Assembly (NCBI GenBank): GCA_005882635.1
Contig: VBFG01000048.1
Coordinates: 1 to 64,000 of the forward strand
Source: Chloroflexota bacterium
GTDB taxonomy: Bacteria; Chloroflexota; Limnocylindria; Limnocylindrales; CSP1-4
Reading direction: 5' to 3'
DNA: 64,000 bases
Shown here: positions 1 to 8,583 of the stretch, piece by piece
Layout: the number at the start of each line of letters is the position of its first letter
How positions within the stretch are numbered: the stretch's first letter is position 1
Notes under the pieces: model-generated
Told to the model about the DNA's origin: nothing
Database searches by the model: none
What the model saw: the letters and a program-made list of their open reading frames with translations, nothing else
Translations under genes and position numbers: made by a program

Positions 1-1471
1 GCAACAGCAGGATACGGTCGGCGTGCGTCAATGCAAGGTCTACGTCGTGGGTGATCAGGTACAGGCTCTCCAGGTTCGGGATGGTCGCGACCTCGGCGAG
101 GAACCGATTCGCCGTGCGGTGATCCTGTCCGGCTGAGGGCTCGTCGAGGATCAGACCAGGCGGCCGGAGGGCCAGCGCGATGGCCAGGGCCAACCGCTTC
201 TGCTGGCCGAACGAGAGCGTCAGGGGCGGGCGATCGCGGATCGCGTCGAGATCGGCGAGCGACGTCCGGGCGAGGACGTCGTCGATGATCGCGTCGAACG
301 AGGCCGGGTCGCGGCCGAGATTGCGTGGGCCGAAGACGAGCTCCTCGCGGACCGTCCGAGCGAACAGCATCTGGCTCGGGCTCTGGAAGACGTAGCCGAA
401 GATCGTGGCCAGCTGGGGGACGGTTCGCTCCGCGATCGGGCGACCCTCGACGAGCACATCGCCCGCGGTCACGTCCATCAGCCGCATCGCGGTCCGGAAC
501 AACGTCGTTTTGCCCGACCCGTTCGGCCCGAGGACCGCGACGGTCTCGCGCCGCCCGAGCGCCGCGTCGATCCCGCGGAGGACCAGCCGATCGCCGTAGC
601 CGGCGGTGACGCGGCGGTATTCCAGGCGGGGCGTCGGATCGGCCTGGGCATCGAAGCCGTCGTCGACGGGTCGACCGGCGGCGGGGGCACTCCCGTTCGA
701 CCCTTGAGCACGGACGCGCTCGAGGACGACATCGAACGGGAGCTTGACCGCCTCCGGGTCGGCGATCTCGAGGAAGCCTGGCACGCCGCCCAGGTAGCGC
801 GGCGTGCCCTCGTCGAGGTAGAGGACGCGGTCCGGCCGGAGCTCGAGCGCCTCCTCGACGCGGTGCTCCACGATGACGACGGCCTGGCCCTCGTCGGCGA
901 GGCCGCGGAGCATGGCCAGAAGCCGAGCCGCCGTGGCTGGATCGAGGTTCGCCAGCGGCTCGTCGACGACGTACAGCCGAGGCCGCATCATCAGGATCCC
1001 GGCCGCGGCGACGAGCTGGCGCTCCCCGCCGGACAGCGCCGCGGTCTCCCGGCCGGCGAGGGCCGCAATGTCGGTCCGCTCGACGACGTCGCGGATCCGG
1101 CGAACGATCTCCTCGCGCTCGAGGCCGAGGTTCTCCGGCCCGAACGCCAGCTCCGCCTCGACGGTCGCGCCGACGATCTGCTTCGCCGGGTCCTGGAGCA
1201 TGGTCCCGATCGTCCGGGCGATCTCGCGGAGGCGGAGATCGGTCGTCGCCTGCCCGTCGATGCGCACGGTCCCCGCCAGCTCGCCTGGGTAGGCGTGCGG
1301 GATCAGGCCGTTGATCGCCCGGATCAGGGTGCTCTTGCCGCAGCCCGACGGACCGGCGACGAGGAGGACCTCGCCCGGTTCGATCGTCAGCGAGATGCCG
1401 CGGATCGCCGGCTCGGTCGCCCGCCGATATCGGAAGGTGAGGTCGTCGACCTCGACGAGCGGGGCAGTCAC
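1..1471 (-). CDS. Two-domain ABC transporter ATP-binding protein, ECF/cobalt-type (truncated at window start)
   Basis: Minus-strand translation from GTG at 1471: MTAPLVEVDDLTFRYRRATEPAIRGISLTIEPGEVLLVAGPSGCGKSTLIRAINGLIPHAYPGELAGTV...; two Walker A motifs (GPSGCGKST, GPNGSGKTT), signatures LSGGERQ and LSFGQQK. Not in ORF track because it is open at the edge. Confidence 0.9.
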   Translation of the reverse strand, partial: MTAPLVEVDDLTFRYRRATEPAIRGISLTIEPGEVLLVAGPSGCGKSTLIRAINGLIPHAYPGELAGTVRIDGQATTDLRLREIARTIGTMLQDPAKQIVGATVEAELAFGPENLGLEREEIVRRIRDVVERTDIAALAGRETAALSGGERQLVAAAGILMMRPRLYVVDEPLANLDPATAARLLAMLRGLADEGQAVVIVEHRVEEALELRPDRVLYLDEGTPRYLGGVPGFLEIADPEAVKLPFDVVLERVRAQGSNGSAPAAGRPVDDGFDAQADPTPRLEYRRVTAGYGDRLVLRGIDAALGRRETVAVLGPNGSGKTTLFRTAMRLMDVTAGDVLVEGRPIAERTVPQLATIFGYVFQSPSQMLFARTVREELVFGPRNLGRDPASFDAIIDDVLARTSLADLDAIRDRPPLTLSFGQQKRLALAIALALRPPGLILDEPSAGQDHRTANRFLAEVATIPNLESLYLITHDVDLALTHADRILLL

Positions 1472-2301
1472 CGCGCCGTGATCGTCACCGGTCGGTCGAC
1501 CGCGAGGCCGAGCCGCTTCGCCACGTCGCCCTGGTTGTCGGACAGTGACAGGTGGCCCTCGGAGTCGGCCATGAGCACCGATGCGCCGAGCGGCACGCTC
1601 CCGAACGTCAGCCCCCAGACGGTGTCCTCCACGACCTCGCCGGCCTCGTTCCCCTCGGTCGCGCCGAACGTGAGCCGCAGCGGCCGGCCGTCGACGAGCG
1701 GCCCGACAGCGGTCGTGAGGTCGAGGGGCGTCCCGGCGAACGTCACGTTGCCGTAGGTCATCACGTGGACGATCTGCGTCTCCAGCCGATCGTCGGCGAC
1801 GCGCGGCTGCGGGCGCGGCAGCCTGACGAGCGAATCGATCGGAACAGTCGGGCCGACCGACGAGAACGACGCGCCCATCGCGAGGTGCGCGGCGGTCGGG
1901 GCGAAGATGTCGCGCCCGTGGAAGCTCGACGAGACGACCGGCAGCATCAGGGCCCGGTTCTCGATCGTCCGCGCCTCGACGATCCCACCGAGGCGCTCGG
2001 CGGCCTCGATGAGCAGCCCGTTGTCCGGACCGATCAGAACGTCGCCCCGGGCCGTCTTCAGGGCGAGCGGGAGCCGCTCGGTTCCGACGCCCGGGTCGAC
2101 GACCGCGATGTGGACGCCGACCGGCATGTGGGGCAGCGCGAAGACGAGACTCGCCGCGCCGTCGCGGATCGAGAACCGCGGCACCTGGTGGGTGATGTCG
2201 ATGACGTTCGCGTCCGGGGCGATGCCGAACATGACGCCGCGGCAGACGGCCGGCGCGGACGGCCCGAAGTCCGACAGGAACGTGATGACCGGTCGGGCCA
2301 C
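1468..2301 (-). CDS. SAM hydroxide adenosyltransferase / SAM hydrolase family (DUF62), copy 2
   Basis: ARPVITFLSDFGPSAPAVCRGVMFGIAPDANVIDITHQVPRFSIRDGA...VVDPGVGTERLPLALKT...GPDNGLL...FHGRDIFAP; GTG start at 2301; 4-bp overlap with the ABC gene. Confidence 0.88.
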   Translation of the reverse strand: MARPVITFLSDFGPSAPAVCRGVMFGIAPDANVIDITHQVPRFSIRDGAASLVFALPHMPVGVHIAVVDPGVGTERLPLALKTARGDVLIGPDNGLLIEAAERLGGIVEARTIENRALMLPVVSSSFHGRDIFAPTAAHLAMGASFSSVGPTVPIDSLVRLPRPQPRVADDRLETQIVHVMTYGNVTFAGTPLDLTTAVGPLVDGRPLRLTFGATEGNEAGEVVEDTVWGLTFGSVPLGASVLMADSEGHLSLSDNQGDVAKRLGLAVDRPVTITAR

Positions 2302-2302
2302 G

Positions 2303-3139
2303 TCAGGCCGCCCGGATCCGGATCGGCTGGTCGACGCGGAGCCCGAGCCTCGAAGCGATGTCGCCCTGGTTGTCGGCGAACGAGATCGTCCCCGACGAGT
2401 CCTCGTAGAGGAGCGGCTCACCGACGTCGACGCGGCCGAACGTCCGCTGCCAGGTGAGGTCGACCGTGTCGACGCCGTCGACGCCGTCGTCGGCACCGCC
2501 GATCTCGACGACGAGGCGGCGACCACCGTCGAGGTCGCCGACCGCCGCCGCAAGATCGTCCGGTCGACCTGCCAGCCGGGCGTTGCCGAAGCTGTCGATG
2601 AAGGCGACGCCGGTCTCGAGCCAGCCGTCGTGGACGCGCGCGGTCGGCATCGTCAAGGCCGCGAGATCGGCGACGGGGATGGTCGACCCGACCGCGGCGA
2701 AGTCGGTCCCGTTCGCGAGGTGCGCCGCGACCGGGCTGAAGATGTCGCGCCCGTGGAACGTCGATGACGTGACCGGCAGCCACAGCTCCCGATTCTCGAG
2801 GACGCGGGCGTCGACGACGCCGCCCAGTCGCTCGGCGGCCGGCATGAGCAGGCCGTTGTCTGGTCCGACCAGCCGGTCGCCCCGAGCCGCGAGGAGGGCG
2901 ATCGGCCGCCGCTCCGTGCCGACTCCCGGATCCACGACCCCGACATGGACGCCGACCGGGAAGTACGGCACCGCCGACCACAGGAGGAACGCGCCGTCGC
3001 GGATCGCGTACTTCCGGATGCTGTGGCCGACGTCGACGATCTGGGCGTCCGGCGCGATCGACAGCATCACTCCGCGGCAGGTCGGTGCCGGGCCGTCGGG
3101 CCCGAAGTCGGTCACGAAGCTGATGAACGGTCGAGGCAT
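2303..3139 (-). CDS. SAM hydroxide adenosyltransferase / SAM hydrolase family (DUF62), copy 1
   Basis: MPRPFISFVTDFGPDGPAPTCRGVMLSIAPDAQIVDVGHSI...VVDPGVGTERRPIALLAARGDRLVGPDNGLL...FHGRDIFSPVAAHLANG. Confidence 0.9.
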   Translation of the reverse strand: MPRPFISFVTDFGPDGPAPTCRGVMLSIAPDAQIVDVGHSIRKYAIRDGAFLLWSAVPYFPVGVHVGVVDPGVGTERRPIALLAARGDRLVGPDNGLLMPAAERLGGVVDARVLENRELWLPVTSSTFHGRDIFSPVAAHLANGTDFAAVGSTIPVADLAALTMPTARVHDGWLETGVAFIDSFGNARLAGRPDDLAAAVGDLDGGRRLVVEIGGADDGVDGVDTVDLTWQRTFGRVDVGEPLLYEDSSGTISFADNQGDIASRLGLRVDQPIRIRAA

Positions 3140-3146
3140 GGCGGCG

Positions 3147-3152
3147 ATGGTA
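3147..3152 (-). promoter_or_regulatory. -10-like TACCAT, 7 nt before ATG 3139 (leaderless)
   Basis: minus strand ...GGGTACCAT-cgccgcc-ATG. Confidence 0.6.
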
Positions 3153-3175
3153 CCCAGCCGGCGGGCCCCGGGAAT

Positions 3176-3215
3176 CCCGAAGCGGCGCCTGGAGGAGGTT
3201 AGGCGCCGCTTCGGG
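3176..3215. terminator. Perfect 15-bp stem / 10-nt loop hairpin
   Basis: cccgaagcggcgcct-ggaggaggtt-aggcgccgcttcggg; downstream of minus gene 3293-3652 and upstream of the leaderless promoter of 3139; no U tract. Confidence 0.6.
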
Positions 3216-3292
3216 CGGGAAGGCCGTGACGGCGGGAGGAGGGTACGTCGCCACGGCGGGAGAGTCGGACGGGAGCGGTGCCGCTCCGGGGG

Positions 3293-3652
3293 TCAGTGCA
3301 GGTGCGGCTCCTTCGGGTCGGTGGGCTCCGCGAAGTGCCCGTTGCGGTTGATCTCGCGGAGGAAGAGGAGCTGATTGATCTGGCCGAGGGTCCAGTGGGT
3401 GGCGCCGACCGCGATGCCGGCCATGTAGGCGGTCAGGTTGGCCGCCTCGTCAGGCGCCAGGCCCCTCAGCAGGAGGTTCCGGTAGATCGCCCGGGTGTGG
3501 AGCTCCGGGTTCGGGGCCGGCTCCGAGACCGTCGTGGTGACGGTGGCCGACCCAGACACGGCCACGGAGGCCGCCGCGATGACCGGCCAGGACGAGTCTG
3601 CGTGAGACGATCGCCCCTGACGCCGTGCCCCTCGTCGCGCCTGGCCTGCCAT
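3293..3652 (-). CDS. Hypothetical protein
   Basis: ORF ...NPELHTRAIYRNLLLRGLAPDEAANLTAYMAGIAVGATHWTLGQINQLLFLREINRNGHFAEP; true start uncertain. Confidence 0.55.
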   Translation of the reverse strand: MAGQARRGARRQGRSSHADSSWPVIAAASVAVSGSATVTTTVSEPAPNPELHTRAIYRNLLLRGLAPDEAANLTAYMAGIAVGATHWTLGQINQLLFLREINRNGHFAEPTDPKEPHLH

Positions 3653-3859
3653 GGTTCAAACCCGATCCGTCCCTGTGTCTCGACTTCGGGCGGCGTCGCC
3701 GCCGACCCGGTGACGTAAGTCGCAACCTCGCGGGTGCGAGTGACCGGATGCTCCGCCGGGCCCCGGTTCGGAACGATGACCCATCAGTACCCCTCCCCCC
3801 GGTACTTCCGGCGACTGCCTGCGACGATCGACGTAGAGGTCCCGCGTAGACTCGCCCGC

Positions 3860-5044
3860 GTGCGTGTGCGGACGCTGGAGCTGCGCCTGATCGGGCTCGT
3901 CCTGGCCGGTTGCTGGGCGGTCGCGGCAGCCTACGTCCTGATCGGCTATCGGCCCGGCGGCCCGATCGACATCGCGGTCGGCCTCGCCGCCCTGATCCCG
4001 ACGGCGATCGCTCTCGTCGGGGTGATCTGGCCCCCGGTCGCCCATGGCGACCGTGGCTTCACGGCGATGACCTGGCTGGCCGCCGGCTGCCTCCTCGTCC
4101 TCATCCCGTCGACCGCGGACGTCTCGGGCCAGATCGGAGGACGGGGCGTCCAGACGCTGCTGCCGTCCGTGGAGGCCGGCTACCCGTGGGTTCTCGGCCT
4201 CTTCGGGACATGCCTGTTCACGGGGTTCGGCATCGCCCGGCGCCGGCTCGGTCCGTGGGCGATGCGGCGGCGGCGCATCGTCCGGGGCGTCCTCCTCGCG
4301 ACGGGCCTGGCCGCCTGCAGCGGCCTCGTCTTCGCAGCGGTGGCGATGGCCAACGAGCTGGCGCTCCGCGACCGCGTCGCCGCCTCGTCGCGGTTCGGGC
4401 CCACCGACCTCGACCGAGATCCGCCGTCGTGCGGCGGCGCGATGGGGATCGGCACGTCCGCCCGCCTCACGGTCCACCTCGATGCGGCGGTCGACGGCCG
4501 CTCCATCGGCTCGGTCGACGTCGCCGGCGATCGGTCGGTGGCCGACGTGCACTGGCTGGCGTACGTCGCGTCGACGCAGGAGCTGGGCCTCCGCGGCGCG
4601 GCGACGATCGGGGACGAGAACTGGATTCGCGACCCGTCGGTGGCGTGGCGGCGGGCGACCCCGGCGGAGGTCGGCGACGACGACCTGGACCTGACCGCCT
4701 TCCGGATCGCCCTGTCCCCGGACTCGCGGGCTGCCGCGCAGACGGGCGGCCTGTCGATCATCGAAGGCGCCCGCGCCCGACAGTGCCGAATCGCCATCGA
4801 CGGGCCGACGTTCCTCGCCGCGTTCCCGCAGGCCGCGTGGCTGGTCGGGGACGCCGACCTCGCCCACTGGCGCGGCCAGCTCGACTACTGGGTCTTCGTC
4901 GACGGCCAGATCGGACGGATCCAGGGGAGCGTCAACGGCGATGCCGCCGACATCGAGACCGGCGCGCTTCAGGCGACGGTCCGGGTCGACCTCACCGCAA
5001 CCGATCGCGACGCGACGATCCGGATCACCCCGCCCGGCCCCTGA
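3860..5044 (+). CDS. Hypothetical membrane protein
   Basis: In-frame GTG at 3860 with TAGACT-N7 upstream; several hydrophobic segments then a soluble C-terminal domain; ORF track extends to 3734. Confidence 0.65.
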   Translation: MRVRTLELRLIGLVLAGCWAVAAAYVLIGYRPGGPIDIAVGLAALIPTAIALVGVIWPPVAHGDRGFTAMTWLAAGCLLVLIPSTADVSGQIGGRGVQTLLPSVEAGYPWVLGLFGTCLFTGFGIARRRLGPWAMRRRRIVRGVLLATGLAACSGLVFAAVAMANELALRDRVAASSRFGPTDLDRDPPSCGGAMGIGTSARLTVHLDAAVDGRSIGSVDVAGDRSVADVHWLAYVASTQELGLRGAATIGDENWIRDPSVAWRRATPAEVGDDDLDLTAFRIALSPDSRAAAQTGGLSIIEGARARQCRIAIDGPTFLAAFPQAAWLVGDADLAHWRGQLDYWVFVDGQIGRIQGSVNGDAADIETGALQATVRVDLTATDRDATIRITPPGP

Positions 5045-5089
5045 GCAGAGTCGCCTGCGCCGCCGCGTCACCGGCCGCCGCGAACCGCG

Positions 5090-6106
5090 ATGATGGCGGC
5101 GATGGACGAGGAACGCGGCTCGGCGAAGCGCGACCGCCTGGCGCGGATGACGCGGATCCTGGCGTTGCTGAACGCTCACCCCGACGGGATGAAGCCGGCC
5201 GAGATCGCCCATCGCGTCGATTCGTCCGTCCGGACGGTCTATCGCGACCTCCGCTCGATCGAGGGCGAGCTCAACATGCCGCTCTGGTCGGAGGGCGGCC
5301 GCTGGGGCGTCGATGCCGAGGCCTTCCTGCCGCCGCTCAAGCTGACCCGGAGCGAGGCCATGGCCGTTGTGCTGTCGGCCCGGTTGATGGTCCGCTACGC
5401 CGACACCTACGACCCGGACCTCGCCGCCTCGTTCGAGAAGCTCGCCGCGATCCTGCCGGCGGCGCTCCGCGAGCACGTCGACCGGTCGCTGGACGCGCTG
5501 TCACGCCGACCGACCGACGAGGCGTTCAGCCGCCACGTCCACCTCCTGACGCAGGCCTGGGCAGAGCGTCGAGTCGTCGCCTTCGACTACGATCCGGCGC
5601 CGTATGCGCCGGAGGCCGCGCCGCGGACCGCGCGGGTTCGGCCCTACCTGATCGAGCCGTCGCTCTGGACCCACGCCCTCTACCTGATCGGCTGGGACGA
5701 GACCCGCGACGCGATCCGGACGTTCAAGGTCGAGCGCATCCGTGACGTCTCGCTGACGCCGGATCCGTTCCCGCCCCCGGAGCAGGCGATCCTCGACCGG
5801 ATGTTCGAGCTCGCCTGGGACATCATCGCGGACCAGGAGCCGGTCGAGGTCGTCCTCCGCTTCTCGGCGGCCGTCGCGAGCCGGGTCCGCGAAGCCCGCT
5901 GGCACCCGACGGAGCGCGTCGAGATCGAGCCCGACGGGAGCCTGACCTGGCGGGCGACCGTCGCCGGCACGATCGAGATCCGCCTCTGGATCCTGTCCTG
6001 GGGCGACGACGTGGAGGTCCTGTCGCCGGCCGCGTTGCGCGACGACGTCGGGAGGACGCATGCGCGGGCGGCCGGACGCTACGAGCTCGCCGGAGCGCGG
6101 CCCTGA
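5090..6106 (+). CDS. HTH-WYL domain transcriptional regulator
   Basis: N-terminal HTH (MKPAEIAHRVDSSVRTVYRDLRSIEGELNMPLWSEGGRWGVD) and WYL-like core (RVVAFDYDPA...VRPYLIEPSLWTHALYLIGWDE...RTFKVERIRDV). Confidence 0.88.
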   Translation: MMAAMDEERGSAKRDRLARMTRILALLNAHPDGMKPAEIAHRVDSSVRTVYRDLRSIEGELNMPLWSEGGRWGVDAEAFLPPLKLTRSEAMAVVLSARLMVRYADTYDPDLAASFEKLAAILPAALREHVDRSLDALSRRPTDEAFSRHVHLLTQAWAERRVVAFDYDPAPYAPEAAPRTARVRPYLIEPSLWTHALYLIGWDETRDAIRTFKVERIRDVSLTPDPFPPPEQAILDRMFELAWDIIADQEPVEVVLRFSAAVASRVREARWHPTERVEIEPDGSLTWRATVAGTIEIRLWILSWGDDVEVLSPAALRDDVGRTHARAAGRYELAGARP

Positions 6107-7503
6107 TGGCCCGTCACCCGTTCACGGCCGTCAACCTGATCAGCGACCCGATCCACGGCTACGTCGAGCTCACGAAGCGCCTGTCCGCCGCGGAATCGCG
6201 CGACGCCGGCCTGCCGGAGGAGGACGCGGCCGAGGAAGACCTCCTCGACACGGCCTGGCTGCAGCGCCTCCGCCGGATCAGCCAGCTGCAGAGCGCGCGC
6301 TGGGTGTTCCCCACCGCGGAGCACTCGCGGTTCACCCATGGCCTCGGCGTGATGCACGAGGCCGGGCTGTGGGCGCGGTCGCTGTACCCGTCCCTGCGGG
6401 CCGTCCTGGCCTCGCGCGGCGAGGCGATCCCCAGCGAGGGCCTCGTCGTCGAGACGCTCCGGGTCGCGGGGCTCCTCCACGACGTCGGCCACGGGCCGTT
6501 TGCCCATTTCTTCGACGAGCAGGTGCTGGTCGCCTTCCCCGCCCCGACCGATCCGCGCCGAGGCGCGGGGAAACGGCTCACCCACGAGGACCTGTCGCAG
6601 CTGATCATCGAGCGCGAGCTGGGCGCGCTGATCGGGGGATTGCGACGCGCCCCCGGGGCCGAGGCGGATCGCGACGCGTTCGCCCCGGACGAGCGGATCG
6701 AGCCGCGCTGGGTCTCGTTCCTCGTCAGCAAGCCCGCGCTGGCCGATCCGGCCATGCCGCACTGGGTGCGCTGGCTCCAGCCGCTCCTGTCGGGCGTGTT
6801 CACCGTCGACAACCTCGACTACGTCCGGCGCGACGCCTGGATGACCGGCGTGGCGATCGACGTCGACGTCGAGCGGCTCCGCCGCTACGCCTTCATCGGC
6901 GAACGCGGCCTGACGCTGTACGAGCCAGGGCTGGGGGCCCTCGAGCTGTTCCTCAGCTCGCGGCTGTTCCTCTACCTCCAGGTCTATTTCCATCGGACGG
7001 TCCGGGCGATCGACCTCGACCTGGCCGAGGCGTTCGCACCGTCGATCCGGGCGATCTTCGGAGAGGCGTCACCGGCCGACGCCCTCGACTCCTACGCCGA
7101 CCTCGATGAGTACGCCCTCCTCCACGCGGCGGCCCGCTGGACGCGTGGTGAGGACGTGGCCGCCAAGCCGCAACCTGGCGACGGCCGCGTCACGCCGGCC
7201 GTGGCCGACGTCTGGCGGGCGGTGCTGCTGCGCCGACCGCGCTGGCGATCCGAGGCCGAGATCCGCCTCGAATACGAGGCCGGCGCGTTGCCGGAACACG
7301 AGATCGAGACGCTCGGCCGGTCCGACGGCGACCGGGTGCTGATCGACCTGGCGACCGTCGACGCCCGGCCGGCCGATGCGACCGCGACCGATTCGCTCCT
7401 GGCCGTCGAGGGCCGCGACGGGTCGGCCCTGTCGCTGGCCCGGTCGCTCGGTCGATTACCCGCCTACGCGACGATCGCCCGGCGCTATCGCCGCCTGACC
7501 TGA
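6106..7503 (+). CDS. HD superfamily phosphohydrolase (COG1078-like, dNTPase-related)
   Basis: DPIHGYVELTKRL, LRRISQLQSARWVFPTAEHSRFTHGLGVMHEAG, AGLLHDVGHGPFAHFFD. Confidence 0.88.
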   Translation: MARHPFTAVNLISDPIHGYVELTKRLSAAESRDAGLPEEDAAEEDLLDTAWLQRLRRISQLQSARWVFPTAEHSRFTHGLGVMHEAGLWARSLYPSLRAVLASRGEAIPSEGLVVETLRVAGLLHDVGHGPFAHFFDEQVLVAFPAPTDPRRGAGKRLTHEDLSQLIIERELGALIGGLRRAPGAEADRDAFAPDERIEPRWVSFLVSKPALADPAMPHWVRWLQPLLSGVFTVDNLDYVRRDAWMTGVAIDVDVERLRRYAFIGERGLTLYEPGLGALELFLSSRLFLYLQVYFHRTVRAIDLDLAEAFAPSIRAIFGEASPADALDSYADLDEYALLHAAARWTRGEDVAAKPQPGDGRVTPAVADVWRAVLLRRPRWRSEAEIRLEYEAGALPEHEIETLGRSDGDRVLIDLATVDARPADATATDSLLAVEGRDGSALSLARSLGRLPAYATIARRYRRLT

Positions 7504-8528
7504 TCCGCGCCGAACGACCCGGCCTCTCGGATCACGACCGGGGCGGCCGCCGCCGCGGCTGCCGCGATCGCCTTCGCGATCGAGCGGGTGCGGAGCGCGA
7601 CGTCGCCGCCGGGCAGGACGAGCAGCGGGTCGATCCGGGCAACCTCGTGGGTCGGCACCTTCATCCGGCGGACGATGTCCGGCCGGACGCCGAACGTCTT
7701 CGTCTCGTACGGGCTGAACAGCCCGTAGTGGACGTGACAGCCGGACGCGTGGCCGGTCGCCCCTTCGTGCCCGATCAGCGTCCCGGCGCGGACCTCCTGG
7801 CCCGGCTTGACGGTCACGTCGCGGAAGTGGGCATAGATGCTGCGGTAGCCGTTGCCGTCGTCGATCACGACGACGTTCGGCAGGTTCCCCCAGGCGTGGT
7901 GGACGTCGAGCCGGTGGTAGTACGGCCCGAGGTCGCCGATCCAGCCGACCTGGTCGTCGAAGCGGCGGCCGGCGGCGAGCACGACGCCGTCGTGGGCGGC
8001 GACGACCGGCGCGCCGCAGAAGGACGCCATGTCGACCCCGTCGTGGAATAGCCGCCCGTCGTTGATCCACTCGCCGCCGGGGATCGCCTTGAAGGGGAGC
8101 GTGATCCGACCCTTCGGGATCGGCCAGCGGTAGCCCGTGAGCGACGAGACCGTCGGGGCCTCCCGCCGGTTCGGGCCGAATCGCGCGTCGGCGTCGATCG
8201 CCCGGGCCGGGCTGACCCGCGAGTCGCCAACGGGGACCGCGGGCGCCGCCGCGACCGGCGTGCGACCCGGTTCCGAAATGGCGCCGGCGACGCCGCCGGC
8301 GAGCGGCTGGAGCTGCGGAGCGGCCGGCGTCAGCGCAGCGCCGACCAGCGGGATCGAAACCGCGGTCGCCACTGCCGCAACCACCACCGCGACGAGGCGA
8401 CGGTGGCGCGACAGCCGCCCGCGCTCGCGCTCGGCGAGCGGCGTCAGTGGGTGCGACCTGAGCAGCGCGGGGGGCGCCGCAGGGACCGACGGACGCGCAT
8501 GGCGATGCTCAGGGCGACGACGGGGCAC
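7485..8528 (-). CDS. M23 family metallopeptidase
   Basis: FHDGVDMASFCGAPVVAAHDGVVLAAGR...GNGYRSIYAHFRDVTVKPGQEVRAGTLIGHEGATGHASGCHVHYGL; N-terminal membrane anchor. Confidence 0.9.
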   Translation of the reverse strand: MPRRRPEHRHARPSVPAAPPALLRSHPLTPLAERERGRLSRHRRLVAVVVAAVATAVSIPLVGAALTPAAPQLQPLAGGVAGAISEPGRTPVAAAPAVPVGDSRVSPARAIDADARFGPNRREAPTVSSLTGYRWPIPKGRITLPFKAIPGGEWINDGRLFHDGVDMASFCGAPVVAAHDGVVLAAGRRFDDQVGWIGDLGPYYHRLDVHHAWGNLPNVVVIDDGNGYRSIYAHFRDVTVKPGQEVRAGTLIGHEGATGHASGCHVHYGLFSPYETKTFGVRPDIVRRMKVPTHEVARIDPLLVLPGGDVALRTRSIAKAIAAAAAAAAPVVIREAGSFGADQVRRR

Positions 8529-8583
8529 GGCGAATCTGTATCAGATGTCGCGCGATCCCGTTCGTCGTCCGGACGCGACCGGC

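Noticed and set aside
3176-3215. SAM-related riboswitch upstream of SAM hydrolases
   Set aside because: Simple hairpin without SAM riboswitch motifs, and the likely promoter lies downstream of it, so it would not be in the transcript.
3656-5476. 606-aa minus-strand ORF
   Set aside because: Antisense to a membrane protein and the WYL regulator; Arg/Gly/Asp-rich without recognisable motifs.
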